From Ralstonia pickettii (GTDB lineage Bacteria; Pseudomonadota; Gammaproteobacteria; Burkholderiales; Burkholderiaceae), in NCBI RefSeq assembly GCF_030582395.1, contig NZ_CP104382.1, positions 62,001 through 126,000 on the forward strand: a DNA stretch of 64,000 nt. The letters are read 5' to 3'. Shown here piece by piece: positions 52,648 through 60,009 of this stretch (positions are counted from its first letter, which is position 1; each line of letters opens with the position of its first letter). Below the pieces are notes generated by a model. That model saw only the letters and a list, made by a program, of their open reading frames with translations. It made no database searches and was not told the DNA's origin. The position numbers were made by a program, and so were the translations under genes.

Positions 52648-53226
52648 ATGCTTTACACCATCCACCGTTACCCCGCCGAATGGATCGACCGCTGGACCAT
52701 GCACGACGGCTCCATCGCCACCGTGCGCCCGATTCTGCCGCAAGACGCCCCGCTTGAGGCCGCCCTGGTCGAGGGGCTGTCGTCCGAGTCGCGCTATGCG
52801 CGCTTCCTGGTGGGCGGGGGCCGCCTGACCGACGAGATGCTCGCCGCCTACACGCAAATCGACTATGTGAACCACATGGCGCTAGTCGTGAGCGTTGCGC
52901 GCCCCGACGGCACCGGTGAAGACCTGATCGCCGACGGCCGCTTCGTCGTGGAAGACGGTGTGGCCGAGTTTGCCATCCTGGTGGCCGACGCGTGGCAGGG
53001 CAAGGGCGTCGGGCGGCGCCTGTTTGCCACGCTGGTGCGTGCGGCACGGGTGTCCGGCGCGCGGGAAATTTTCGGCGAGGTGCTCTCCATCAACCGCCGC
53101 ATGATCAGCCTCGCGCGCGATGCGGGTTTTCGCGTGGCAAACGTGCCTGGCGACGCCACCGTCTGCACCGTGCGCCTGCCGCTGGCCCAGGCCGAAATGG
53201 CCGTGACGCCCTTCGCCTTCGCCTGA
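52648..53226 (+). CDS. GNAT-family N-acetyltransferase
   Basis: 192 residues. The acetyl-CoA site is visible as AEFAILVADAWQGKGVGRRL (motif A, Q/R-x-x-G-x-G/A), preceded by HDGSIATVRPILPQDAPLEA and SSESRYARFLVGGG. GAGGAG lies just upstream of the ATG. It is divergent from, and probably regulated by, the HxlR protein. Acceptor substrate unknown; similar N-terminal 'G-s-x-v-x-i-R-P-i-x-p-x-D' parts occur in protein lysine acetyltransferase-like GNATs. A terminator follows. Confidence 0.85.
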   Translation: MLYTIHRYPAEWIDRWTMHDGSIATVRPILPQDAPLEAALVEGLSSESRYARFLVGGGRLTDEMLAAYTQIDYVNHMALVVSVARPDGTGEDLIADGRFVVEDGVAEFAILVADAWQGKGVGRRLFATLVRAARVSGAREIFGEVLSINRRMISLARDAGFRVANVPGDATVCTVRLPLAQAEMAVTPFAFA

Positions 53227-53282
53227 TATTCGTCTTTGCGCGCCTGCTCGCCCTGCAGGTGTGCTTACCGTGTGTCTCTTTC

Positions 53283-53307
53283 GCCGCCGTTGGGCGGCTT
53301 CTTTTTT
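53283..53307 (+). terminator. Rho-independent terminator after the GNAT gene
   Basis: GCCGCC-GTTG-GGCGGC followed by TTCTTTTTT. Confidence 0.88.
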
Positions 53308-53470
53308 GCCGGAATCATCGAATTTGTTGGGGCTCAGCGCAAAAAAACATCGCTTTTGTGCATGAGTGGATGCGCATAGACTCATTCGCGTGGCCCGGTG
53401 CGTTAGCGGCCCCCCCGCTGCGTGCCGGTGCTGCCTGATTTCAACCCTCCCCAGCCTGCGCCCCCCCAAC

Positions 53471-53905
53471 ATGAGCAACGTCACGCCTGTGCTTGCCCCA
53501 TTCCACCTTGCTTTTCCTGTGCATGATATTGCCGCGGCGCGTGCGTTCTACGGCGGTATCCTCGGCTGCCCGGAAGGCCGCAGTTCGCCGGAATGGGTGG
53601 ATTTCAACTTCTACGGCCACCAGATCGTCGCCCATCTCGCGCCGGACGAAATCGGCCACCGCAAGACCAGCGCCGTCGATGGCGACAACGTGCCCGTGCG
53701 CCACTTCGGCGTGGTGCTCTCCATGGCCGAGTGGGAAGCCGCCGCCGACAAGCTGCGTGCCGCCGGCATCGAATTCATCATCGAGCCGCATATCCGCTTC
53801 AAGGGTGAAGTGGGCGAGCAGGCCACGATGTTCTTCCTCGATCCATCAGGCAATGCGATGGAGATCAAGGCGTTCGCCAACATGGCGTCGCTGTTTGCCA
53901 AGTAA
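53471..53905 (+). CDS. VOC-family (glyoxalase/dioxygenase superfamily) protein
   Basis: 144 residues with two beta-alpha-beta-beta-beta modules: [23 protein letters not shown] with a likely metal His (residue 12), then [18 protein letters not shown], and [20 protein letters not shown] with second His, [17 protein letters not shown] with the closing Glu. These four residues make the typical metal site. The product resembles 'glyoxalase/bleomycin resistance/dioxygenase' proteins that precede LysR genes. The LysR gene begins 50 bases downstream on the same strand. Reaction unknown. Confidence 0.83.
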   Translation: MSNVTPVLAPFHLAFPVHDIAAARAFYGGILGCPEGRSSPEWVDFNFYGHQIVAHLAPDEIGHRKTSAVDGDNVPVRHFGVVLSMAEWEAAADKLRAAGIEFIIEPHIRFKGEVGEQATMFFLDPSGNAMEIKAFANMASLFAK

Positions 53906-53955
53906 GGCGGCGCGGCGCGCGTATCCTTGCGCTTCCGCCCTGATTCGCGCGCGCC

Positions 53956-54834
53956 ATGCTTCGAGAACTCAAGACTTTCATCGCCGTCGCCCGGCACGGC
54001 ACGTTTGCGGGTGCTGGCGAGCGCATCGGCCTCACGCAGTCGGCGGTGAGCGCGCAGATCCAGCGGCTGGAAGAATCGCTCGGCTTTCAACTCTTCGATC
54101 GCACGGGCAGGTCGGCCACGCTCAATGCCGCCGGGCGCGATGCGCTGGCCCTGGCCGAACACATCGTCACGCTGTACGACCGTCTGGGCGACCAGGCCGG
54201 CGGTAACGAGCAGCGCGGCCTGGTGCGCATCGGCGCGATCGCTTCGGTGCAAACCTCGTTTCTGGTGGATGCGCTGGTGCAGTTCCGCAGCGAATTCCCG
54301 CATTGCCGTGCGCGCATCGTGCCCGGTGTCTCGCTGGACCTGCTCGGCCTGGTGGATGCCGGCGAGATCGACCTCGCCGTGCTGATTCGCCCGCCCTTTG
54401 CGGTACCGGCCGACCTGGAATGGCGCACGCTGGTGGCCGAGCCTTTCGTGCTCCTGGTGCCGGCCAGTGTGCCCGGCGACGACTGGCGCGCGCTGCTCGC
54501 GCATCAACCGTTCATCCGCTATGACCGCCGTTCGTTCGGCGGTCGCCGCGTCGACCAGTTTCTGCGCGACCAGCGCATCACCCCGCACGACGTGATCGAA
54601 CTCGACGAGCTGCAAGGCATGACGCAACTCGTGGCACGCGGGCAGGGCGTGGCACTGGCCCCGCAGACCGCCGCACAACGCACCTGGCCGCCCGGCACGC
54701 GCGCCGTCAGCCTGGGCGACGCCACGTTCTACCGCGAGATCGGCCTGATCGAGCGCCCGCGCCATAGCCGCCAACCCATTGCGGGGCGGCTTGCCGATTG
54801 CATTGACGAAGCCGCCCGCGCCGAACGTTCTTGA
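53956..54834 (+). CDS. LysR-family transcriptional regulator
   Basis: 292 residues. N-terminal winged helix is classical: LKTFIAVARHGTFAGAGERI, GLTQSAVSAQIQRLEESLGF, QLFDRTGRSATLNAAGRDAL. The effector domain begins near residue 90 (LVRIGAIASVQTSFL). The ModE-like box and modA follow, but no sign links this regulator to molybdate. It may control the VOC gene just upstream. Confidence 0.88.
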   Translation: MLRELKTFIAVARHGTFAGAGERIGLTQSAVSAQIQRLEESLGFQLFDRTGRSATLNAAGRDALALAEHIVTLYDRLGDQAGGNEQRGLVRIGAIASVQTSFLVDALVQFRSEFPHCRARIVPGVSLDLLGLVDAGEIDLAVLIRPPFAVPADLEWRTLVAEPFVLLVPASVPGDDWRALLAHQPFIRYDRRSFGGRRVDQFLRDQRITPHDVIELDELQGMTQLVARGQGVALAPQTAAQRTWPPGTRAVSLGDATFYREIGLIERPRHSRQPIAGRLADCIDEAARAERS

Positions 54835-54885
54835 GGCCTATGGTGCAAGCGTGATATCCGGCATTCAGGTCGAGCGTTGACCAGG

Positions 54886-54909
54886 CGTTATATCGGCTCG
54901 TATATTACG
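54886..54909 (+). promoter_or_regulatory. ModE-like operator before modA
   Basis: CGTTATAT (54886-54893), 8 bases, ATATTACG (54902-54909): an inverted repeat agreeing with the CGnTATAT-N6-8 core of the ModE molybdate-repressor site, 30 bases before the modA start. Confidence 0.55.
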
Positions 54910-54939
54910 ACCGGTCATTCATCCAACTCTGGGTCTTTC

Positions 54940-55713
54940 ATGCAACGTTTGTCGGTTCGCGCGCATGTGCGCGCCATTGGCCTGGTCGCCGCGCTGTCGC
55001 TGGGTTTTGCAGCGCCAGCCCGGGCGGCGGACCTCGTTGTCTCGGCCGCAGCCAGCCTGACCAATGCCTTCAAGACGATCGCGCAACAGTACGAAGCCCT
55101 GCATCCGGACACCAAGGTCGTGCTCAACTTCGGCGCGTCCGACGTGCTGATGCAGCAGATCGTGAAGGGCGCCCCGGCCGACGTATTTGCCTCCGCCGAT
55201 CAGGATGCGATGAACAAGGCCGCCGCGGAAAAGGTCATCAAGACGGAGACGCGCCGCGACTTTGTCGCCAACCAGCTGGTGCTGATCGTGCCCGCAACGG
55301 CCACGGTACCCGTGCATGCGCTGGTCGATCTGACGAGGCCCGACGTGAAGCGCGTGGCGATCGGCAATCCGGCGTCGGTGCCGGTGGGCCGTTATGCGAA
55401 GCGTGCGCTGGAAGCGGCCAAGCTGTGGGAGCCGGTGGAGGCCAAGGCGGTGCTGGCGCAGAACGTGCGCCAGGCGCTGGACTATGTGTCGCGCGGCGAG
55501 GTCGAGGCCGGCCTGGTGTTCTCGACCGATGCCGCCATCGCCGCCGACAAGGTGAAGGTGGCGAGCACCGTGCCGCTGAATGTGCCGCTCACCTACCCGA
55601 TCGCCGTGACGTCGGGCACGAAGCAGCCGCAGCAGGCGGCCGACTTTGTGGCTTACGTGCTGTCGCCGGCGGGCCAGGCGGTGCTGGCCAGGTACGGTTT
55701 CCTGAAACCTTGA
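54940..55713 (+). CDS. modA: Molybdate ABC transporter substrate-binding protein
   Basis: 257 residues. Signal peptide up to about residue 27 (AAPARAADL), then the ModA family start LVVSAAASLTNAFKTIAQQY, FGASDVLMQQIVKGAPADVF, ASADQDAMNKA, AIGNPASVPVGRYAKRALE, and TYPIAVTSGTKQPQQAADFV. The oxyanion-binding serines (in SAAAS and FGASD regions) are conserved. ATG 54940 is preferred because the in-frame codon at 54877 would start inside the operator. No modB or modC gene follows; a convergent MFS gene begins right after its stop, so the membrane partners must be encoded elsewhere or this is a spare binding protein. Confidence 0.88.
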   Translation: MQRLSVRAHVRAIGLVAALSLGFAAPARAADLVVSAAASLTNAFKTIAQQYEALHPDTKVVLNFGASDVLMQQIVKGAPADVFASADQDAMNKAAAEKVIKTETRRDFVANQLVLIVPATATVPVHALVDLTRPDVKRVAIGNPASVPVGRYAKRALEAAKLWEPVEAKAVLAQNVRQALDYVSRGEVEAGLVFSTDAAIAADKVKVASTVPLNVPLTYPIAVTSGTKQPQQAADFVAYVLSPAGQAVLARYGFLKP

Positions 55714-57012
55714 TTACGCGGTAGCCGGCTGACCCGCACGCTCGGCGTCCTTCTTGGGCGTGCGGTGAATGCGCAGCACCAGGAAGGCGCCCGCCACGCA
55801 GAGCCCGCCCGAAATCATGGAAGCGAGCGTGTAGTTGCCCAGCGAGGCGCGCATCATGCCTGCACCCAGCGTGGCGAATGCCGCGCCCAATTGGTGGCCC
55901 GCGACGATCCATCCGAACACGATGGGCGCGGCTGCCTTGCCGAACACGTCGTTGGTCAGGCGCACGGTGGGCGGCACGGTGGCAATCCAGTCCAGGCCGT
56001 AAAAGATCGCGAACACCGGCAGGCCGAAGAACTCGAAGCCGAACGCATACGGCAGGTAGATCAGCGACAGCCCGCGCAGCCCGTAGTACCAGAACAGCAG
56101 CACGCGGCTGTTGTAGCGGTCGGACAGCCAGCCCGACAGCGTGGTGCCGACCAGATCGAAGATCCCCATCGCAGCGAGCAGGCTCGCGCCCTTCACTTCA
56201 GAGAACCCGTGGTCTGCGCACATGGCAATGAAGTGCGTGCCGATGTAGCCGTTGGTGCTTGCGCCGCAGATGAAGAAGCTCGCGAACAGCAGCCAGAAAT
56301 CGCGCTTGCGGGCCGCTTGCACCAGCGTCTGCATGGCCAGGGTGATCGGGCTGGCGCGCGGGCCTTGGGCGGCTTCCGGCGCATCGGCGGGTTCACCATA
56401 GGTGCGCAGACCGACGCTCTTGGGCGATTCCGGCAGCAGCAGCCACACGACCGGCAACAGCAGCGCCAGCGCGCCGGCCACGATCAGCACCACCGGGCGC
56501 CAGCCGAAGTGCTCGACCACTGCGGCCATCATCGGCAGGAACACGAGCTGTCCCGTGGCCGAGCTGGCCGTCAGGATGCCCATCGCCAAGCCGCGATGCG
56601 AAGTGAACCAGCGGTTGACCACCGTCGCGCCCAGGGTGATGGCCGCCACACCTGTGCCGCCGCCCACCATCACGCCCCACAGCAGCACCATCTGCCACGG
56701 CTCGTGCATCATCGCCGACAGTGCCGTGCCTGACACCAGCACCGCCAGCGCCCCCAGCACTGTTGGGCGGATGCCGAAATACTGCATCGATGCTGCCGCG
56801 AATGGCCCGGTCAGCCCGTACAGCGCAATCCCGATCGAGATGGCCAGCGAGATCGTGCTGCGGCTCCAGCCGAATTCGTGCTCGAGCGGCAGCATCATCA
56901 CGCTGGGCGTGGCGCGCGTGCCGGCCGCGCACAGCAGGATCAGGAACACCACTGCGAGCGCGAGCCAGCTGTAGTGGAAACGTGGGGCGATGAGGCGGGC
57001 AAGTCGCTGCAT
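55714..57012 (-). CDS. MFS transporter, OFA/monocarboxylate-like, divergent from TetR regulator
   Basis: 432 residues, about 12 helices. The N-terminal part (FHYSWLALAVVFLILLCAAG then PLEHEFGWSRSTISLAISIG) resembles OFA/MCT-type carboxylate permeases; RWFTSHRGLAMGILTASSAT is the conserved cytoplasmic loop. The start at 57012 begins MQRLARLIAPRFHY; the frame stays open to 57516 but that part would cross the operators and the opposite gene. Stop lies 1 base after the modA stop. Probably repressed by the divergent TetR protein at the two operators at 57058-57107. Confidence 0.85.
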   Translation of the reverse strand: MQRLARLIAPRFHYSWLALAVVFLILLCAAGTRATPSVMMLPLEHEFGWSRSTISLAISIGIALYGLTGPFAAASMQYFGIRPTVLGALAVLVSGTALSAMMHEPWQMVLLWGVMVGGGTGVAAITLGATVVNRWFTSHRGLAMGILTASSATGQLVFLPMMAAVVEHFGWRPVVLIVAGALALLLPVVWLLLPESPKSVGLRTYGEPADAPEAAQGPRASPITLAMQTLVQAARKRDFWLLFASFFICGASTNGYIGTHFIAMCADHGFSEVKGASLLAAMGIFDLVGTTLSGWLSDRYNSRVLLFWYYGLRGLSLIYLPYAFGFEFFGLPVFAIFYGLDWIATVPPTVRLTNDVFGKAAAPIVFGWIVAGHQLGAAFATLGAGMMRASLGNYTLASMISGGLCVAGAFLVLRIHRTPKKDAERAGQPATA

Positions 57013-57057
57013 GGGGTGTCCGATTTTGATTCTTGCTGGGGCGACAATGTGGCATTC

Positions 57058-57073
57058 GTTACCGGTCGGTAAC
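57058..57073. promoter_or_regulatory. Palindromic TetR-type operator 1
   Basis: GTTACCG-GT-CGGTAAC: 7-bp arms with a 2-base spacer, 45 bases upstream of the MFS start. Matches operator 2. Confidence 0.7.
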
Positions 57074-57091
57074 AACGTGGTTGCGATAGTA

Positions 57092-57107
57092 GGTACCGCT
57101 CGGTAAC
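57092..57107. promoter_or_regulatory. Palindromic TetR-type operator 2
   Basis: GGTACCG-CT-CGGTAAC: same core TACCG-N2-CGGTA as operator 1, centre 34 bases away, that is about three helical turns. Both are in the 168-base space between divergent MFS and TetR genes. Confidence 0.7.
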
Positions 57108-57180
57108 ATGTCAAGCAAGATTCGAATGACACCGGCGCGGCTGGGGGTTTGTTGCCCGTCGCGCCCGCAGGAGCACCACC

Positions 57181-57858
57181 ATGGCCACCGCCGCCCGTCG
57201 CGGACCTCGCGCACTTTCCACCGTTTCCACTGTTAACGCCGGTGATCAGCCCAAACCGACTCAGCGCCGCATCAGCGGTGAGGACGCGCACGCCAGCCTG
57301 CTCGAGGCGGCTCGTCAACTGTTTTACTACGAAGGCGTGCGGGCCGTCGGCGTCGAAGCGGTGGTGGAGAAGGCCGGCGTCAACAAGATGAGCCTGTACC
57401 GGCAGTTCAAGTCGAAGGACGATCTCGTCATTGCTTACCTGGAGCGCAGCGACGAGAGCTTCTGGGGTTACTTCGACGCCAGCGTGGCCAAGCACCCCGA
57501 CGATGCGCGCGCGCAACTGCTGCAGTTCTTCATCGACGTATCCGAACGCGCTTCACGCCCCGGCTACCGGGGCTGCCCCTTCGTGAATGTGGCGGCGGAG
57601 TTTCCGGACTTGACGCATCCGGCGAGGCAGTTTGTTCAGCGCAACAAGGCGCTGCTGCTCGCCCGCCTGCGTGACCGCGCCCAAGCCGCCGGCGCGACCG
57701 ACCCCGATGCGCTGGCCGACGACCTGGCCTTTCTGATCGAAGGTGCCTACACCGCGAGCCAGACCTTTGGCACCGATGCGCCGCGCCTCATCAGGAGCCT
57801 GCCGCGCACGGCACGCGTGTTGCTCGATGCGGCTATTCCCGCGCGCAAACCAGACTGA
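57181..57858 (+). CDS. TetR-family regulator
   Basis: 225 residues. A polar N-terminal tail of about 35 residues precedes the HTH: HASLLEAARQLFYYEGVRAV, GVEAVVEKAGVNKMSLYRQF and KSKDDLVIAYLERSDESFWG. The C-terminal domain contains PGYRGCPFVNVAAEFPD, a segment of a common TetR subgroup with a conserved cysteine (C in GCPF), and the helix DLAFLIEGAYTASQTFG. Divergent from an MFS gene; two palindromes in between are its probable operators. The inducer is unknown. Confidence 0.88.
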   Translation: MATAARRGPRALSTVSTVNAGDQPKPTQRRISGEDAHASLLEAARQLFYYEGVRAVGVEAVVEKAGVNKMSLYRQFKSKDDLVIAYLERSDESFWGYFDASVAKHPDDARAQLLQFFIDVSERASRPGYRGCPFVNVAAEFPDLTHPARQFVQRNKALLLARLRDRAQAAGATDPDALADDLAFLIEGAYTASQTFGTDAPRLIRSLPRTARVLLDAAIPARKPD

Positions 57859-57951
57859 TGTTGTAGCGCGCTCACGCAGGCAAGACATGGACGCGCGGGT
57901 GTCGTGCGATGCCGCTACACTCGGTGGCATTGTTGCCTCGGCTGCACCTCG

Positions 57952-58914
57952 ATGACGCCCAATCAAGCCCCGCTGTCTCCCGTTCGCACGGCACCCGCCA
58001 CGCCGCTCACCTTGCCGGCCGCGCTGTCGCAGGCGCAACGCGCGCTCGATCGCATCGTGCTCGGCAAGCCGCTGCAGATCCGCCTGGCGCTGGCGTGTCT
58101 GCTCGCACGCGGGCATCTGCTGCTGGAAGATCTGCCCGGCGTGGGCAAGACCACGCTGGCGCATGCGCTGGCCCGTACGCTCGGGTTGCAGTACCAGCGG
58201 GTGCAGTTCACCAGCGATCTGCTGCCCACCGACCTGATCGGCGTGTCGATCTACGTGAAAGAGAAAGGCGCATTCGAATTCCACCCTGGGCCGCTGTTTG
58301 CGCAGGTGGTGCTGGCCGATGAGATCAACCGGGCCACGCCCAAGGCGCAAAGCGCGCTGCTCGAAGCCATGGCCGAAGGCCAGGTCACGCATGATGGGGC
58401 GACGTATCCGCTGCCCGAGCCGTTCTTCGTGATTGCAACGCAGAACCCGTTGAACCAGATCGGCACGCATCCGCTGCCGGAGTCGCAGCTGGACCGCTTC
58501 ACGATGCGGCTCTCGCTCGGTTATCCCGATCAAAGCTCGGAGCGCGCGCTATACCTTGGGGGCGGGGCGCCGCAAGACATCGAACCCGTGTTGACGGCCG
58601 TGCAAGTCGTTGCGTTGCAGGCCGCCGCCGATGCCGTGCACGTGGCGCCGGCGCTCGTCGATTACGTGCTCGCGCTGGTGAACGCCACGCGCACCGATGC
58701 GCAGGTGCAGATGGGCCTGTCGCCGCGCGCGGGGCTGGCGTTGCTGGCAGCGGCGCGCGCCTGGGCGCTTATCGATGGCCGCGATGCAGTGCTGCCCGAA
58801 GACGTCCAAGCCGTATTCAAGGCCGTGGCGGCGCATCGGTTGCTGCCCACGGGCGGCACGCTGTCGGCGACCGCGCTGGCGCAGCGACTGCTCGACACGG
58901 TCGCCATTCCCTGA
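57952..58914 (+). CDS. MoxR-family AAA+ ATPase
   Basis: 320 residues. Walker A LPGVGKTT (Lys66), Walker B VVLADEINR (Asp123/Glu124), sensor-like ATQNPLNQIGTHPLPESQLD and arginine near DRFTMR, then a C-terminal lid with ALVDYVLALVNATR and LSPRAGLALLAAARAWAL. MoxR ATPases act as chaperone-like maturation factors. Start at ATG 57952. The gene heads an operon with DUF58 (12 bases) and TgpA-type (4-base overlap) genes, a very common arrangement. Confidence 0.92.
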   Translation: MTPNQAPLSPVRTAPATPLTLPAALSQAQRALDRIVLGKPLQIRLALACLLARGHLLLEDLPGVGKTTLAHALARTLGLQYQRVQFTSDLLPTDLIGVSIYVKEKGAFEFHPGPLFAQVVLADEINRATPKAQSALLEAMAEGQVTHDGATYPLPEPFFVIATQNPLNQIGTHPLPESQLDRFTMRLSLGYPDQSSERALYLGGGAPQDIEPVLTAVQVVALQAAADAVHVAPALVDYVLALVNATRTDAQVQMGLSPRAGLALLAAARAWALIDGRDAVLPEDVQAVFKAVAAHRLLPTGGTLSATALAQRLLDTVAIP

Positions 58915-58926
58915 GCGCATAGCGCC

Positions 58927-60009
58927 ATGGCGCGGTTCACGTCTCTGCTGCTGGCACCGCTGCGTCTGCTCGGTGCGGGCCTGGCGCTGCTGCCGGGCGT
59001 GCGCTTTGCACGGGCACGCGTGCAGCGCTTTCTGCAGCGGCCGCGCACGCCACGCGAAGGCCGCATCCGCCTGGACCGCAATCACGTCTACATCCTGCCC
59101 ACTGCGGCTGGCGGCGGCTTTGCGCTGCTGCTGGTGGTGATGCTGCTCACCTCGCTCAACTACAACGTGAGCCTGGGTTTTCTGCTGACCTTCGTGCTGG
59201 CCGGCGTGGGCGCGTCCGCCATGTGGCAGACGCATCGCAACCTTGTTGATCTGGAAGTGCGCGGCGCGGCGGGCGAAGCGGTGTTTGCTGGCCATGCGTT
59301 GAACGTGGGCGTGGCGTTGGCCAACGTCACCCCGTGGGCGCGCGTGGGTGTGGATGTGAGCGCCGCGCAAGCCGCCGCGGTGGAAACATCGCTCGATGCG
59401 CAGGACGCCATCGTGGCCGCGTTGTCTTTCGCCGATCAGCCGCGCGGTTGGTTCAAGTTGCCGCGCCTGACGGTATCCACGCGTTTTCCGCTCGGCCTGT
59501 TTCGCGCGTGGAGCTATGCCGATGCACCGCTGACCTTGCTCGTCTATCCGGCCCCGGAACCTTCCGCGCCGCCGCTGCCCGCGAGCTTTGCGCCGGACCC
59601 TGGCGACGAAGACGACACGCGCGCCGCCCGCACCCACGTTGAAGAAGCCGCAGACCAGTTGCGCACTTACCGCCCCGGTGACGCGCTGCGCAGCATTGCG
59701 TGGAAGCACAGCGCGCGGCTCGACACCTGGATGAGCCGCACCGGCCAGCAAGTCCGCCACGCGCAATGCGTGCTCGCGTGGGAAGCGCTGCCACCGTCGA
59801 TGAACGTTGAACAACGGCTGTCGCGCCTGTGCGCCTGGGTACTGGCGGCCGAGCACGCGCCCGCCGGCGATGAGCCCGAATACACGCTGAGCCTGCCTGG
59901 CGTTGTCATCGGACCGGCACGCGGTGTCGCGCATCGGGATGCGTGTTTGCGTGCCTTGGCGTTGTGGGGTAAGCCTGCGATGCCGGGAGCCGAAGGCGAA
60001 GTCACATGA
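58927..60009 (+). CDS. DUF58 protein (membrane-anchored, vWA-like)
   Basis: 360 residues. Two N-terminal hydrophobic helices (about 60-80 and 82-100) are followed by a beta-rich region and the DUF58 core: EDDTRAARTHVEEAADQLRT, YRPGDALRSIAWKHSARLDT WMSR-type segment with the conserved R-x-Y-x-x-G-D and I-x-W-K residues. In MoxR operons DUF58 proteins are client or partner proteins. Its ATG follows the moxR stop by 12 bases; its stop overlaps the TgpA start (ATGA). Confidence 0.9.
   Translation: MARFTSLLLAPLRLLGAGLALLPGVRFARARVQRFLQRPRTPREGRIRLDRNHVYILPTAAGGGFALLLVVMLLTSLNYNVSLGFLLTFVLAGVGASAMWQTHRNLVDLEVRGAAGEAVFAGHALNVGVALANVTPWARVGVDVSAAQAAAVETSLDAQDAIVAALSFADQPRGWFKLPRLTVSTRFPLGLFRAWSYADAPLTLLVYPAPEPSAPPLPASFAPDPGDEDDTRAARTHVEEAADQLRTYRPGDALRSIAWKHSARLDTWMSRTGQQVRHAQCVLAWEALPPSMNVEQRLSRLCAWVLAAEHAPAGDEPEYTLSLPGVVIGPARGVAHRDACLRALALWGKPAMPGAEGEVT

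Noticed and set aside
57013..57516. N-terminal extension of the MFS transporter (to 600 residues)
   Set aside because: It would run through both TetR operators and into the opposite TetR gene; the natural start at 57012 begins just before helix 1.
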